64,000 nt of DNA, taken from positions 62,001 to 126,000 of the forward strand of contig NZ_JAMSLS010000001.1 in the NCBI RefSeq assembly GCF_023806465.1, read 5' to 3'. Below, in pieces: positions 52,115-61,815 of this stretch. Position 1 is the first letter of the stretch, and each line of letters starts with the position of its first letter. A program made the translations under genes and the position numbers. Below the pieces are notes generated by a model. The model did no database searches and was not told the origin of the DNA. It saw only the letters and a list, made by a program, of their open reading frames with translations. The DNA comes from Thermomicrobium sp. CFH 73360. Its GTDB lineage: Bacteria > Chloroflexota > Chloroflexia > Thermomicrobiales > Thermomicrobiaceae.

Positions 52115-52141
52115 GATGTCTGAGCAGCGAGGAGGTGCCGC

Positions 52142-54103
52142 ATGGAGGTGATCAACCCGATCGTCGCTCATTGGCGGCGCGAGGGACTTGAGGATCCGGT
52201 GCGCTTCTGGGCACGAGCGGCGGAACGTGCCTTCTGGTTCCGCACGTGGGATGAGCCGTTCGCCTGGGAACCGCCGACCTTTCGCTGGTTCATCGGCGGG
52301 CTTACAAATCTGAGCTACGCCGCGCTGGATCGGCATATCCTCGCGGGTCAGGGCGGCCGAGCGGCGCTGATCGCTGAAACGGAGTGGGGTGAACGCCGCA
52401 CGTATACCTACGTCCAGCTCTGGCGTCTCGTCCGACGTCTCGCCGCAGCCCTTCGTGGCCTTGGCATCCAACGCGGTGACCGAATCGGAATCTACATGCC
52501 GACCTGTCCCGAGGCGATCGCGCTCATGCTGGCGACGACCCGAATCGGCGCAATCCACATTGTCGTCTTCGCAGGCTTTGGTGCCGGTGCGCTCGCCGAC
52601 CGCTTGAGCATGGCCGGTGCCAAGGTCGTCTTCACCACCGACCTCACCTGGCGTCGCGGTCGCGAGGTACGGCTCAAGGAGATCGTGGATCAAGCACTCG
52701 CGAGCGGCATTCCCACAGTCGAGCGTGTGGTCGTTCTCCGCCGTGGCACAGCTACACCACCGATGACACCGGAGCGAGACATGTGGTGGGAGGACTTCTT
52801 CTCCCTTGCCGTCGGCCAGGACGACTGCCACGAGGTGATGGAATCCAATGAGCCTGCTTTCATTTTGGCGACGTCCGGCACGACAGCAAAGCCAAAGCTC
52901 GCCATCCACACCCATGGTCCCTACCAGGTTGGTATTCGCTCCACTGGGGAATGGTGCCACGGACTAAAGCAGTCGGACGTCTGGTGGGCGACCTCTGACA
53001 TCGGCTGGATTGTTGGTCACAGCTACATCGTTTATGCTCCGCTCCTCCTCGGCGCGACGACGATCGCCTTCGAGGGAGCACTCGATTATCCATCGGCTGA
53101 GACACCCTACCGCATCATCGAAGAGAACGGCGTGACCGGCATCTTTACATCGCCCACAGGGGTTCGTCTGCTGATGAAGTACGGCACCGAACCGGCCAGG
53201 AAGTACGACCTCAGTTCGGTCGAGCGAGTTGTCTGTGCTGGGGAAGTACTCAATCCACCCGCCTGGGAATGGCTGCAGAAGGACGTCTTTCAGAACCGTA
53301 TCCCGGTGATCGACCACTGGTGGCAAACCGAGACGGGCGGACCCGTCATCGGCAATCCCTACGGTATCGCATTGCTCCCCATCAAGCCGGGGTCGGCAAG
53401 TCTTCCGCTTCCCGGGATGGACGTTGCAGTCGTCCGTCCAGAGGACGGCACACCCTGCCGCCCCGGTGAGCGTGGCGTTGTCGTCATCCGCCGTCCTTTC
53501 CCGGGACTGACTGCTGGCCTCTGGGGTGAGCCGGAACGCTATGCGCGCGACTATTGGCAGCGTATTCCTGGCGTCTATTTCACTGGCGATGCTGCTTCTG
53601 TCGACGAAGACGGCTACTTCTGGTTCGCAGGCCGTGCCGACGAGATCATCAAGATCGCAGATCACCGCATCGGCACCATCGAAGTCGAGAGTGCCTTCCT
53701 CCGGCACCCCGCAGTTGCCGAAGCGGGCGTCACTGGCCGGCCTGACCCGTTACGGGGCGAGGTGATTAGCGCGTTCATCACCCTCAAGCAGGGTTACGAG
53801 CCGTCGCCAGAGCTCGAGCGCGAACTCATTGAGACGGTTCGCCGGGAACTCGGGCCAGTCGCAGTGATTGGCGAACTCAACTTCGTCCGTGCGCTTCCCA
53901 AGACACGGAGCGGGAAGATCATGCGGCGGGTCCTCAAGGCCGTCATCCTCGACCGTGATCCGGGTGACATTTCGACGATTGAAGAAGAGGGCAGTGTCGA
54001 GGAAGCCCGAGCAGCGTGGCTGCAACTCAAGGAGATGCTCCGCGTCGGCGTCTACCTTGAACAGCCGCAACCGACTGGCGTCGAGGGATCTGACGGAAGC
54101 TGA
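52142..54103 (+). CDS. acs: acetyl-CoA synthetase (acyl-CoA synthetase, AMP-forming)
   Basis: Activates acetate (or propionate) to acyl-CoA. Adenylate-forming motifs: P-loop FILATSGTTAKPK, A5 HWWQTETGG, A7/A8 YFTGDAASVDEDGYFWFAGRADEIIKIADHRIGTIEVES (hinge) and the A10 lysine in LPKTRSGKIMRR. 653 residues, typical for Acs. The lysine of GKIMRR is the usual acetylation site of Acs. ATG at 52142 after GGAGGTG. Beside a VC_2705 symporter and its regulator, an acetate scavenging role is consistent. A terminator hairpin follows at 54150. Confidence 0.93.
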   Translation: MEVINPIVAHWRREGLEDPVRFWARAAERAFWFRTWDEPFAWEPPTFRWFIGGLTNLSYAALDRHILAGQGGRAALIAETEWGERRTYTYVQLWRLVRRLAAALRGLGIQRGDRIGIYMPTCPEAIALMLATTRIGAIHIVVFAGFGAGALADRLSMAGAKVVFTTDLTWRRGREVRLKEIVDQALASGIPTVERVVVLRRGTATPPMTPERDMWWEDFFSLAVGQDDCHEVMESNEPAFILATSGTTAKPKLAIHTHGPYQVGIRSTGEWCHGLKQSDVWWATSDIGWIVGHSYIVYAPLLLGATTIAFEGALDYPSAETPYRIIEENGVTGIFTSPTGVRLLMKYGTEPARKYDLSSVERVVCAGEVLNPPAWEWLQKDVFQNRIPVIDHWWQTETGGPVIGNPYGIALLPIKPGSASLPLPGMDVAVVRPEDGTPCRPGERGVVVIRRPFPGLTAGLWGEPERYARDYWQRIPGVYFTGDAASVDEDGYFWFAGRADEIIKIADHRIGTIEVESAFLRHPAVAEAGVTGRPDPLRGEVISAFITLKQGYEPSPELERELIETVRRELGPVAVIGELNFVRALPKTRSGKIMRRVLKAVILDRDPGDISTIEEEGSVEEARAAWLQLKEMLRVGVYLEQPQPTGVEGSDGS

Positions 54104-54149
54104 GCTGCGCTTTCAACGTTTGTGGCTTACGGGCCTTGGTCTGTCACGG

Positions 54150-54179
54150 GAGCGGGGCACAAAGTCTCTGGCCCCGCTC
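54150..54179 (+). terminator. probable terminator of acs
   Basis: GAGCGGGGC (54150-54158) and its complement (54171-54179), nine pairs with a 12-nt loop, 47 nt after the acs stop, followed by the pyrimidine-rich TGCCTCTTTGC. Confidence 0.6.
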
Positions 54180-54658
54180 TGCCTCTTTGCACCAGCACCA
54201 CTTTGGAGAATGCCCAGAACAGCTCGAACCACCAGATGGCCAGGAGGTGTGGCTGGTCGTCAACGGACTCTCCGATTATCTCTCGCCGCAAGCCCTGAAC
54301 GCCGGTTTCCTGTCCTTCTCCGGGATTTCGTCTCTCCTCAAAACGGAACCGATCTGGCTCACCACTGCCGATCGACTCTGAAGAATGCTTCACTTGACTT
54401 CACCGCACCTTGTGTATGGTAGGGTTCATCGAGGGGGGTGTACGTCAGAAATCATGAGCGCACCGACACCACATCCGCACGTTTTCACACGGTGACCTTG
54501 CATGGCGGCCTTCGAGCTCCTCTCCCTCGGCGCATTGCATAACATCCTTCATTGCGGCGAATTCTGCAGTTGACCGGAACCGACTCGACGTGCATCATCG
54601 TGTACGGAGCACTGGACCGCGCACTGTCTGCCAAAGCAGAAGGGACAGGAGTCACTGC
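54180..54658. other. intergenic region upstream of the penicillin acylase gene
   Basis: About 480 bases. A TTGACT and a TAGGGT occur near 54393-54424, but the spacing is about 20 nt, too long for a good promoter. Nothing else recognised. Confidence 0.4.
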
Positions 54659-57019
54659 ATGCCGTCATCTCGCCCAAGTCATCTGTGGTTGTTGTCCCTT
54701 ACCCGTCGCTTTGGGCAAAGAGTTTTGCGGCATCGCCTACCGATCACGTCCGGCAGTATTGAAGTACGGGGCCTCGATACAGTCGTCACCATCATCCGTG
54801 ATTTGTGGGGTATCCCCCATATCAAAGCCCAAACCGAGCACGACGCCTGGTTCGCCCTCGGATTCTGTCAAGCACAAGATCGAACTTTTCAACTTGAATT
54901 TCTGCGGCGTTTGATCCGGGGCGAACTCGCCGAGGTCGTTGGTCCGCCCGGCCTGGCCTTTGATCGTCTCGCCCGCCGTATTGGCTTCCGTCGTGCATCG
55001 CTGCGACAACTCCCGCACCTCTCCGATGACATCCACGCTCAGGTCGAAGCGTTCCTGGCCGGGATACGCGCTGGGCTTGAACGGGGTCTCGCCGCTCGTC
55101 CGATTGAGTTCCTCCTCTTGCGAACCGAACCCCAGCCGTGGGACGCTGCCGATGTGCTTGGTCTGGTGAAATTCCTCTCCTTCGCCTTGGCCTCAAACTG
55201 GACCTCAGAACTCATTCGACTGCACGTCCTGCTCACGGATGGTCCCGAGGCGTTACGCGACTTGGATCCTGCTCTGCCCACCAGCAGTGAGACCTACGAG
55301 GCACGGGCACCAATTACCCCCTCCTGGCTAGAGCAGTTTTCGCGTGAACTGGATCAACTTCGTAGACTTGCTGGCTCCGCAGCCTCCAACAATTGGGTTA
55401 TTGCCGGTGATCGGACGCAGAGTGGCAAACCGATTCTGGCGAATGACCCCCATTGGAGTCCGATCCTTCCCTGCTTCTGGTACCTCGCGCACCTCATCTC
55501 ACCAGCCTGGGCTATCGCAGGTGCAACCCTCATCGGTACCCCAGCATTCATCGCCGGCCACAACGGCTTTGCAGCGTGGGGAGTCACCGCAGGACTGAGT
55601 GACAACACAGACGTGGTTCTTGAAGCGTTCGGTCCTGACGGAAAGACAGTACGCGAAGGTGACCGTTTCGTCCCCTGCACGGTTCACCAGGAGACGATTC
55701 GCGTGCGTGGTCATGGTGCCGTCACTGACCTTGTCTTGGAAACACGTCGCGGACCGATCGTCAGTCAGGCTCTCCGTGGCGTTCCCTGGGCCGTCTCTCT
55801 GCGGGCTGTTTGGCTCGATCCACTACCCATTCGTGGACTCCTGGAGATGCATCGGGTCCGCTCGTTTGAGGCCTTGGAGCAGGCCTTTGTGGACTGGCCA
55901 CATCTCCCGCTCAACCTTGTCTATGCGGACTCATGCGGCACAATCGGCTGGCTCCTCGCTGGCACAGTACCCCAGCGCCGGTCGTCAAGCGGTCTGCTGC
56001 CGGTATCTGGTTGGGAGAACCCTGACCCGTGGCTTGGATACGTCCCTGCTGAACGATTGCCACGTTTGGTGAATCCACCCGAAAAGTTTATTGCTACGGC
56101 GAACAATCGGCCGCTACAGCGCCACGAAGCCTTGCCTCTCGGCGCTGATTATCTCGATCCCTATCGCGTCGAGCGCATCGCATCGGTGCTCGCGGATCGA
56201 TTTGATTGGAATCGTGACGCGGTGCTCACATTGCAGCTCGATACATACTCGCTTCCGTGGATGCAGATCAAACACTTCTTCCGTGATCTCCCAGCCCAAA
56301 CTTCCCTTGTCGAGCAGGCACTCGCTCTCTTGCGTGACTGGGACGGCAACGTGTCAGCCGAGAGCGCTGCTGCAAGCGTCTTTGAACTTCTCCTTCATCG
56401 CCTTGCTGCGCGAGTTGCCCAGGCACGAGCACCGCAAAGCTGGCGGTGGGTAGTGGGAGCAGGTTTCCACGATTTGGCAGGTGGGACCAGTTGGGGTGTC
56501 CGCCGGATCGCGCATCTTGTTCGCCTTCTTGAAGCACCACCGTCAGGTTGGTTTCAGTCTGACTGGGAAGAGGTCCTCCTTGAAACCCTTGGGGAGGTGA
56601 TCCAGGAACTGCACGACCGCTACGGGAGCGACCCTGCGTGCTGGGCATGGGGTTCGATTCGCCCGCTTACGTTGAGGCACCCCCTCGGTGCGTCACCGTC
56701 ACCTCGCTGGCTTTTCGATCGCGGACCGTTTCCGATCGGGGGTGATGCCAACACGGTTAATCCCGCCGGGGTCTCGGCGCATGATCCACTTGGCCCGGTA
56801 CAGTTTATCGCCTCGCTACGCTTTGTTGTAGAACTCGGTGCCTGGGACGAAGCGCAGGTCGTCCTGCCAGGCGGACAGTCTGGGCACCCACTTTCGCCCC
56901 ACTATGATGACCTTCTTGGCCTCTGGCTTCGCGGAAAGTCAGTTCCGCTGGCCTGGAGTTCGGTCGCAGTGCAGCGTGTGGCGCACTCGGTTCTCGAACT
57001 ACGACCAGGTCGAGGATAG
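54659..57019 (+). CDS. penicillin acylase family Ntn-hydrolase
   Basis: N-terminal nucleophile amidase. The nucleophile is Ser243 in GSAASNNWVIAG, so autocleavage would yield an alpha chain of about 242 residues and a beta chain of about 544. The family motif DLWGIPHIKAQTEHDAWFALGFCQAQDR at the start, LANDPHW and the C-terminal PGGQSGHPLSPHYDDLL fit the family. 786 residues from the ATG at 54659, with AGGAG about 8 nt upstream. No clear signal peptide is seen: the N-terminus is short and basic. Substrates include acyl-homoserine lactones, penicillins and N-acyl amino acids, and it cannot be assigned. Confidence 0.87.
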   Translation: MPSSRPSHLWLLSLTRRFGQRVLRHRLPITSGSIEVRGLDTVVTIIRDLWGIPHIKAQTEHDAWFALGFCQAQDRTFQLEFLRRLIRGELAEVVGPPGLAFDRLARRIGFRRASLRQLPHLSDDIHAQVEAFLAGIRAGLERGLAARPIEFLLLRTEPQPWDAADVLGLVKFLSFALASNWTSELIRLHVLLTDGPEALRDLDPALPTSSETYEARAPITPSWLEQFSRELDQLRRLAGSAASNNWVIAGDRTQSGKPILANDPHWSPILPCFWYLAHLISPAWAIAGATLIGTPAFIAGHNGFAAWGVTAGLSDNTDVVLEAFGPDGKTVREGDRFVPCTVHQETIRVRGHGAVTDLVLETRRGPIVSQALRGVPWAVSLRAVWLDPLPIRGLLEMHRVRSFEALEQAFVDWPHLPLNLVYADSCGTIGWLLAGTVPQRRSSSGLLPVSGWENPDPWLGYVPAERLPRLVNPPEKFIATANNRPLQRHEALPLGADYLDPYRVERIASVLADRFDWNRDAVLTLQLDTYSLPWMQIKHFFRDLPAQTSLVEQALALLRDWDGNVSAESAAASVFELLLHRLAARVAQARAPQSWRWVVGAGFHDLAGGTSWGVRRIAHLVRLLEAPPSGWFQSDWEEVLLETLGEVIQELHDRYGSDPACWAWGSIRPLTLRHPLGASPSPRWLFDRGPFPIGGDANTVNPAGVSAHDPLGPVQFIASLRFVVELGAWDEAQVVLPGGQSGHPLSPHYDDLLGLWLRGKSVPLAWSSVAVQRVAHSVLELRPGRG

Positions 57020-57068
57020 CTTCCCCTAAGTCGAATCCTGGCTCAGAACCTCCGCGCTCATCAGATCC

Positions 57069-58580
57069 TCACGGCGTAACGAGGAGACTTGGGGCATCGC
57101 TCCGTCGGTACACAATCCAGTCCGCACGGAAACCATCCACCACGAAGCCAGGTGGAGGCCCGAGCCGAAATTGCGCGCTTACCACATCATCCTCCGGAGC
57201 CGATGGACTCACGAGGATGTACTGGACTCGGTCTTTGGGCGAACCCAGCGCCAATGGAAAGTCGGCATCAGCAGGGAGCAAGAAAGGTCGCGCCGACTCC
57301 GTACGGGCGATGAGCCGATAAGCACCTCGATCATCGGCGAGGATCGACCGGGGTGGGGCTTGGCGCAGCGCCGCTGCCAGTGCACGCTCGTCAAGATCAC
57401 TCGTTCGTGCTTGTCCGGTGGTCAGTACATGCTCCCACTGCCGCACCTCTCCCTCACGCAGCACAAGCGCCGTGCCGGAAATCCCTTGCAGCAGAGCGAA
57501 GAGAACGAGGAGCGGACCGACCCATCTCGGGAGTCGCTCTGGCAGGGCGAGGAGAGCAAGTAGGGTATAGGTTCCGAGTGCCAGGGGCAAACCGTAGGCG
57601 AGGCCAGCGAGACGGATGAGCGACGGTAAAGTGGCCAACAAGGTAAGGGGAACAACCCGTCTCGGGTAGCGCCACGCGTTTAACGCGAGGACCGCCAAGA
57701 GCAACGGCTGAGCGAGGAGTTCCAGAGCGAACTCGCGTAACCACTCGACTCGTTCTGGGAGAGGCGCTCTCCAGTGGACCGAATCGATGGCTGCCGCCAC
57801 TGGTCCGGCAAGATAGGTAAAGGGATTTCCCGTGAAGACCCAATTGATGTACGTCCAGCTTGCTGCGGTCCAGAGTGCCGGAAACACGGTGACCAGCATC
57901 TGACTGAGCGTCGCCCAGTGCTCACGCGTTTGCCGTGAGTCATCTGCAGAGCGACGGAACAGCGGAACAAGCCCGGCAAGGGCGATCGCGTACAGGAACG
58001 CGTAGAAGTTCGCATAGAAGGCCAAACCGAGAACTAACCCTGCGACAAACCCGCTAAAGGTATGTCCGTATCGCACAAAATTCCAGTAATAGTGCCACGC
58101 CACGACCACCAAATGGAGCGCAAGTACCTCCGGATACGCCTGTGTCGCAAGGTACAGAGCTGTCGGCGTTGCAACCACCGAAACCGTCAAGAGCATACGC
58201 CACAAACGTGGCAGCCCGGTGCGTTCGAGGTCGTACCAAAGGAGCCAGGCAATCCCTCCTGCAGCGATACTCGCCAGGACGGACGGCATCCAGGTGCGGG
58301 GGAAGACAAGCACGCTGAGGAAGGGGAGTGGCGGATAGAGGAAGCCGATTACTTCGAGCCGGAGGCGGTCGGCTGCCAAGAGCGCCTTTTCGACGATATG
58401 GGCATGCATGTTACTGAGGAAGGCGAGGCGGTGCACGAGGAGGGCAACTCCTAGAAAAGGAAGGCTGAAGAGCAGTACCCGCACGAGGTGATCGCGCCAC
58501 GTCAAATCGACGAGACGCAAGCCCTCAGTCGCCTGCGGCCGCGAGGGGCGTACTGGGGTCGAGATAACGGGTGAGGCCAT
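57069..58580 (-). CDS. polytopic membrane protein (GT-C glycosyltransferase-like)
   Basis: Membrane protein with about nine or ten hydrophobic segments (for example LVRVLLFSLPFLGVALLVHRL, LPFLSVLVFP, FSGFVAGLVLGLAFYANFYAFLYAIALAGLVPLF) and a C-terminal soluble domain of about 130 residues. The general layout resembles GT-39/GT-C type transferases, but a clear acidic active-site motif is lacking, so it is not a firm call. About 503 residues from the ATG ending at 58580, which is inside the end of the preceding GT2 gene (56-nt overlap), so the pair is coupled and probably handles an extracellular or lipid-linked glycan. Confidence 0.68.
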   Translation of the reverse strand: MASPVISTPVRPSRPQATEGLRLVDLTWRDHLVRVLLFSLPFLGVALLVHRLAFLSNMHAHIVEKALLAADRLRLEVIGFLYPPLPFLSVLVFPRTWMPSVLASIAAGGIAWLLWYDLERTGLPRLWRMLLTVSVVATPTALYLATQAYPEVLALHLVVVAWHYYWNFVRYGHTFSGFVAGLVLGLAFYANFYAFLYAIALAGLVPLFRRSADDSRQTREHWATLSQMLVTVFPALWTAASWTYINWVFTGNPFTYLAGPVAAAIDSVHWRAPLPERVEWLREFALELLAQPLLLAVLALNAWRYPRRVVPLTLLATLPSLIRLAGLAYGLPLALGTYTLLALLALPERLPRWVGPLLVLFALLQGISGTALVLREGEVRQWEHVLTTGQARTSDLDERALAAALRQAPPRSILADDRGAYRLIARTESARPFLLPADADFPLALGSPKDRVQYILVSPSAPEDDVVSAQFRLGPPPGFVVDGFRADWIVYRRSDAPSLLVTP

Positions 58581-60432
58581 GGCGCGTCTTCTCCCAGTAA
58601 AATGGCTTCGTGACCAGCTGCCAGACAGCCTTATAAGACGCCAGAGAATGAAGTACCCAGTAGAACGGATTGAGGAGGGCAAAGGGGATCAACAGGTAGC
58701 GACGTCGCTTAAAGCCAGCCAACATACCAAGGTAGATCATCACCCCGTTGCCAATCAGAAGATTGAACAAGCTCATGTATAAAACTGCTGGAGGAAAGAG
58801 CACATCAAAGAGATGGGTCCGTGTCACCAGCCAGATCAGCGTAATCGACCAGAGTGGGATCAATGAGAGGAACGCAAAGGGAGCACCGCCAATGAGAAGG
58901 ATAAAACCGAAAACGTTCTTTAGCCCAACGCTCTTCAACAGCTGCACCGGGTGCCGGGTGTGAACGAGCACGGTCTGGATGTATCCCTTGATCCAACGAG
59001 ACCGCTGGCGAATCCAATTACCGACGTGATTATTTGCTTCCTCCCAGGTTGTGGAGTTGATGACACCAACACGGTAACCATGCGCCGCCGCGCGAATGCC
59101 CAAATCCGCATCCTCGGTGACGTTGAACGGATCCCACCCACCGAGCTCCCGGAGCCGGTCGATGCGAAAATGATTACTCGTGCCGCCGAGCGGGATCGGC
59201 AATCCGAGCCGGTCAAGTCCGGTGAGCACGTAGTCGAACCAGTACGAATACTCAAGCGTAAACATGCGCGTTAGGAGGTTCTCTGTCGCGTTGTAGTAGT
59301 TCAACGCTGCTTGGACACAGACCAGTTCCGGTGGCCCCTTCCGGAAAGCGACGACTGCCTTCTTGAGTTGGTCTGGCTCGGGACGATCTTCTGCGTCATA
59401 GATCGTCAAGTATTCGCCGCGTGCGAACAGCAGCCCCACATTACAAGCCTTCGGCTTCGTCTTCGGCATACCGTTGGGCACGACGATGAACGTGACCGTC
59501 TCTGGTGGTCGCGCTGCCTTCGCAGCTGCCAGCGTCTCCTCGTCGTCTTCCTCAATAAGCAGAAGAATTTCTAACTTGCTCGGTGGATAGTCCAGTCGCC
59601 GAAGATTTTCCACCAAGTGTTGGACGACGTTTGCTTCTCGATACACCGGTACCAATACGGTGTACATTGGAAGTTCGTCGTCGCGGAGCGCCTTCACCTC
59701 CTCCTCGCTGATTGCCTGCTCGTGCTCGTGGCGAGCTCCGGCCATGGCAACGACGAAATGGAAGGCGACGAAGAGGAACAATGCACCGTTGATGAGTGCT
59801 GAGAGCACCACCGCGGTGGTGCGTGGAGCGAACAGCAAGCCCAGGACGACTCCAATTACCATGAGCGCGAGCAAAACCTTCTGCCAGCCAATCAGAACCC
59901 GGCGAGCACTCTCATCCGGATTCCGGAAGTAGAGTCCGAGCGCCGCCCGATCAAGAACAACGTCACGGAAAACGGTGCGGATGGCGTAATCAATATCCCA
60001 CTCGGTCGTCACGAGTGGGCGCACGGTCACCGGTCCCAGCACTCCGCGGATAAACTCCTCCAGTTCGGCACTTGGTTGCTCGGCTGTCGCCACAAAAATG
60101 TCCGGACCATGCCGACGCACAGGAAAGCATCGTCGCTGGACAAGCTCCGCAGGATCAAAGAGTCGTGCAAGACGCGAGTCGAGAGGCTCCTGCAAGAGAT
60201 CGACGAAGGGATAACCCCAGAGTTCAGCCAGAACATGGTAGAGCTGCCGACGCCGAATGAGCCCGAGCGCAATCAGGATGCGACCAATCCGGTCACCCGT
60301 CCGCCGCTGGTACTCGAGTGCCCGGTCGAGCTCTTGCTGCGTCAAGAGCCCGCGAGCGACCAACGCTTCGCCGAGCCGTTCTCGATGCCGCGTTGCAACT
60401 GGTGAACTTGCTGGCCGACCGCGAATGAACAA
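58525..60432 (-). CDS. family 2 glycosyltransferase with N-terminal MshEN-like domain
   Basis: Membrane processive-type glycosyltransferase with a regulatory N-terminus. Residues about 15-95 resemble MshEN/GspE-N (RLGEALVARGLLTQQELDRALEYQRRTG followed by RIGRILIALGLI), a c-di-GMP-binding type domain in other proteins. Two TM helices follow, then a GT2 domain with YTVLVPVYREANVV, the DxD-like DAED (IYDAEDRPEPDQ), EDADLGIR and QRSRWIKGYIQT (QxxRW), then C-terminal TM helices. About 635 residues. The best start is TTG at 60432 (AAGGGA 7 nt upstream), because the longer frame overlaps hemA. Product unknown polysaccharide. Confidence 0.83.
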   Translation of the reverse strand: MFIRGRPASSPVATRHRERLGEALVARGLLTQQELDRALEYQRRTGDRIGRILIALGLIRRRQLYHVLAELWGYPFVDLLQEPLDSRLARLFDPAELVQRRCFPVRRHGPDIFVATAEQPSAELEEFIRGVLGPVTVRPLVTTEWDIDYAIRTVFRDVVLDRAALGLYFRNPDESARRVLIGWQKVLLALMVIGVVLGLLFAPRTTAVVLSALINGALFLFVAFHFVVAMAGARHEHEQAISEEEVKALRDDELPMYTVLVPVYREANVVQHLVENLRRLDYPPSKLEILLLIEEDDEETLAAAKAARPPETVTFIVVPNGMPKTKPKACNVGLLFARGEYLTIYDAEDRPEPDQLKKAVVAFRKGPPELVCVQAALNYYNATENLLTRMFTLEYSYWFDYVLTGLDRLGLPIPLGGTSNHFRIDRLRELGGWDPFNVTEDADLGIRAAAHGYRVGVINSTTWEEANNHVGNWIRQRSRWIKGYIQTVLVHTRHPVQLLKSVGLKNVFGFILLIGGAPFAFLSLIPLWSITLIWLVTRTHLFDVLFPPAVLYMSLFNLLIGNGVMIYLGMLAGFKRRRYLLIPFALLNPFYWVLHSLASYKAVWQLVTKPFYWEKTRHGLTRYLDPSTPLAAAGD

Positions 60433-60595
60433 ACTTCTGTCCCTTCGCTCCTCAGCTCTCCGAATCGTACATTGAAAAAACCTAAGGTTACCGTTTATCC
60501 GTGGGGAAGTTTCGGCTGCCGCTCGTTGGCAGGTGGAGGACCAGCAGTCAGGACTCACGACGAACGAACGTCCCGCCAGACGAGGGAAAGAAGAG

Positions 60596-61813
60596 CTACC
60601 GCTGAACGCCTGCCAGGAGACGGAAGACGGTGGCTGCCCCATCCGCTTCCGGATGCAGTGACTGGAAGACTGGAGCAAGGACTTTCCGGGCAACGCTTGC
60701 CGCTGCCTCACGCTCAATCTCACTTGCCTTCTCGGGACTGCGGGCGATCAGCTGGAAGGCACGTCGGAGCTCGCGATGGCATAACTGCTCGAGAACTTCC
60801 TGGGCCAATCGGATCTCCTCAGCGAGTTGCCGTGCCTGCCACCACCGCAGGTATCGTCGCACGTAGTGATCCACAATCTCCTCGGCACACTGGTACGGTG
60901 GCTGTGTTCGTGAACTCCCTGGTTCATCCTGCAAATCGTCGACCGTAATGAGTCGAATTCCAGGGACGTGTGCAACGGAAGGCTCGACATTCCGAGGAAC
61001 TGCAAGATCAACCACAACACCAGAACGAGCACGTGAATCGAAATGCCTCGCACAGAGGATCGGTTCCGGAGCAGCTGTCGCCACGAAGATCGCATCGACT
61101 TCAACCACCAACTCGGGCCACCGCGCCCATTCCACCCCTCGGACATCGCCATCACCAGCAAGTGCTTGGAGTCGCCCGGCTGTTCGATTGCTGACCCAGA
61201 GTACAGCGGGCTGTTCACGTCGCAATTCTGTGACAACGAGCCGCCCCATCTCCCCAGCCCCGAGCACCAGTACGGCTCGTCCGCCGAGTCCACCGAGCGA
61301 ACGGCTGACTGCGCCGACCGCCAGCCGTGCGAGCGACCGCCCACCCGCACTCAGACCGGAACGTGCGCGAGCGGTGCGTCCAGCTGCCAGACTCAACGAA
61401 AAGAGCCGTTCAAGAACGGGACCGAGGGTTCCCGCGGTGCGCGCGAACTCCCTTGCCCGACGGACCTGCCCGAGAATCTGCGTCTCCCCGACAACACGTG
61501 AGTCCAACCCGGCTGCTACCCGCATCAAGTGGCGAACCGCCTGCTCGCCTCCAGCTCTCAGCGCCACGGGGGCAAGAACCTCCACCGGTAGCCCAGCCGC
61601 AGCCGCGAGCCACTCGAGACCACGCCCAGTTCCCGGCTCGTCAGCGATCCAGTAGAGCTCCGTACGGTGGCACGTCACCAGCAGCACGAGCTCGTTCGCC
61701 AGGCTTTTCCACTCGCGGAGCCACGCGACCTGATCGTCCGGCGAAAAGCCGAGTCGTTCTCGGATCGTCAACGGTGCCGTTCGATGTGTGATCGCCACGA
61801 CCGCAAGTGACAT
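60596..61813 (-). CDS. hemA: glutamyl-tRNA reductase
   Basis: First committed step of the C5 haem pathway: reduces Glu-tRNA(Glu) to glutamate-1-semialdehyde with NADPH. Catalytic Cys48 in LVTCHRTELYW (usual TCNRTE is TCHRTE here), NADPH-binding GAGEMGRLVV and RTAGRL are present; the C-terminal dimerisation helix ends ATVFRLLAG. About 405 residues from the ATG ending at 61813; a GTG at 61819 overlaps the hemL stop. Downstream of hemL and hemB. Confidence 0.94.
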   Translation of the reverse strand: MSLAVVAITHRTAPLTIRERLGFSPDDQVAWLREWKSLANELVLLVTCHRTELYWIADEPGTGRGLEWLAAAAGLPVEVLAPVALRAGGEQAVRHLMRVAAGLDSRVVGETQILGQVRRAREFARTAGTLGPVLERLFSLSLAAGRTARARSGLSAGGRSLARLAVGAVSRSLGGLGGRAVLVLGAGEMGRLVVTELRREQPAVLWVSNRTAGRLQALAGDGDVRGVEWARWPELVVEVDAIFVATAAPEPILCARHFDSRARSGVVVDLAVPRNVEPSVAHVPGIRLITVDDLQDEPGSSRTQPPYQCAEEIVDHYVRRYLRWWQARQLAEEIRLAQEVLEQLCHRELRRAFQLIARSPEKASEIEREAAASVARKVLAPVFQSLHPEADGAATVFRLLAGVQR

Positions 61814-61815
61814 GC

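Noticed and set aside
54390-54430. promoter TTGACT with TAGGGT upstream of the penicillin acylase gene
   Set aside because: Spacing is about 20 nt to TAGGGT or 15 nt to TATGGT, outside the usual 16-18 nt.
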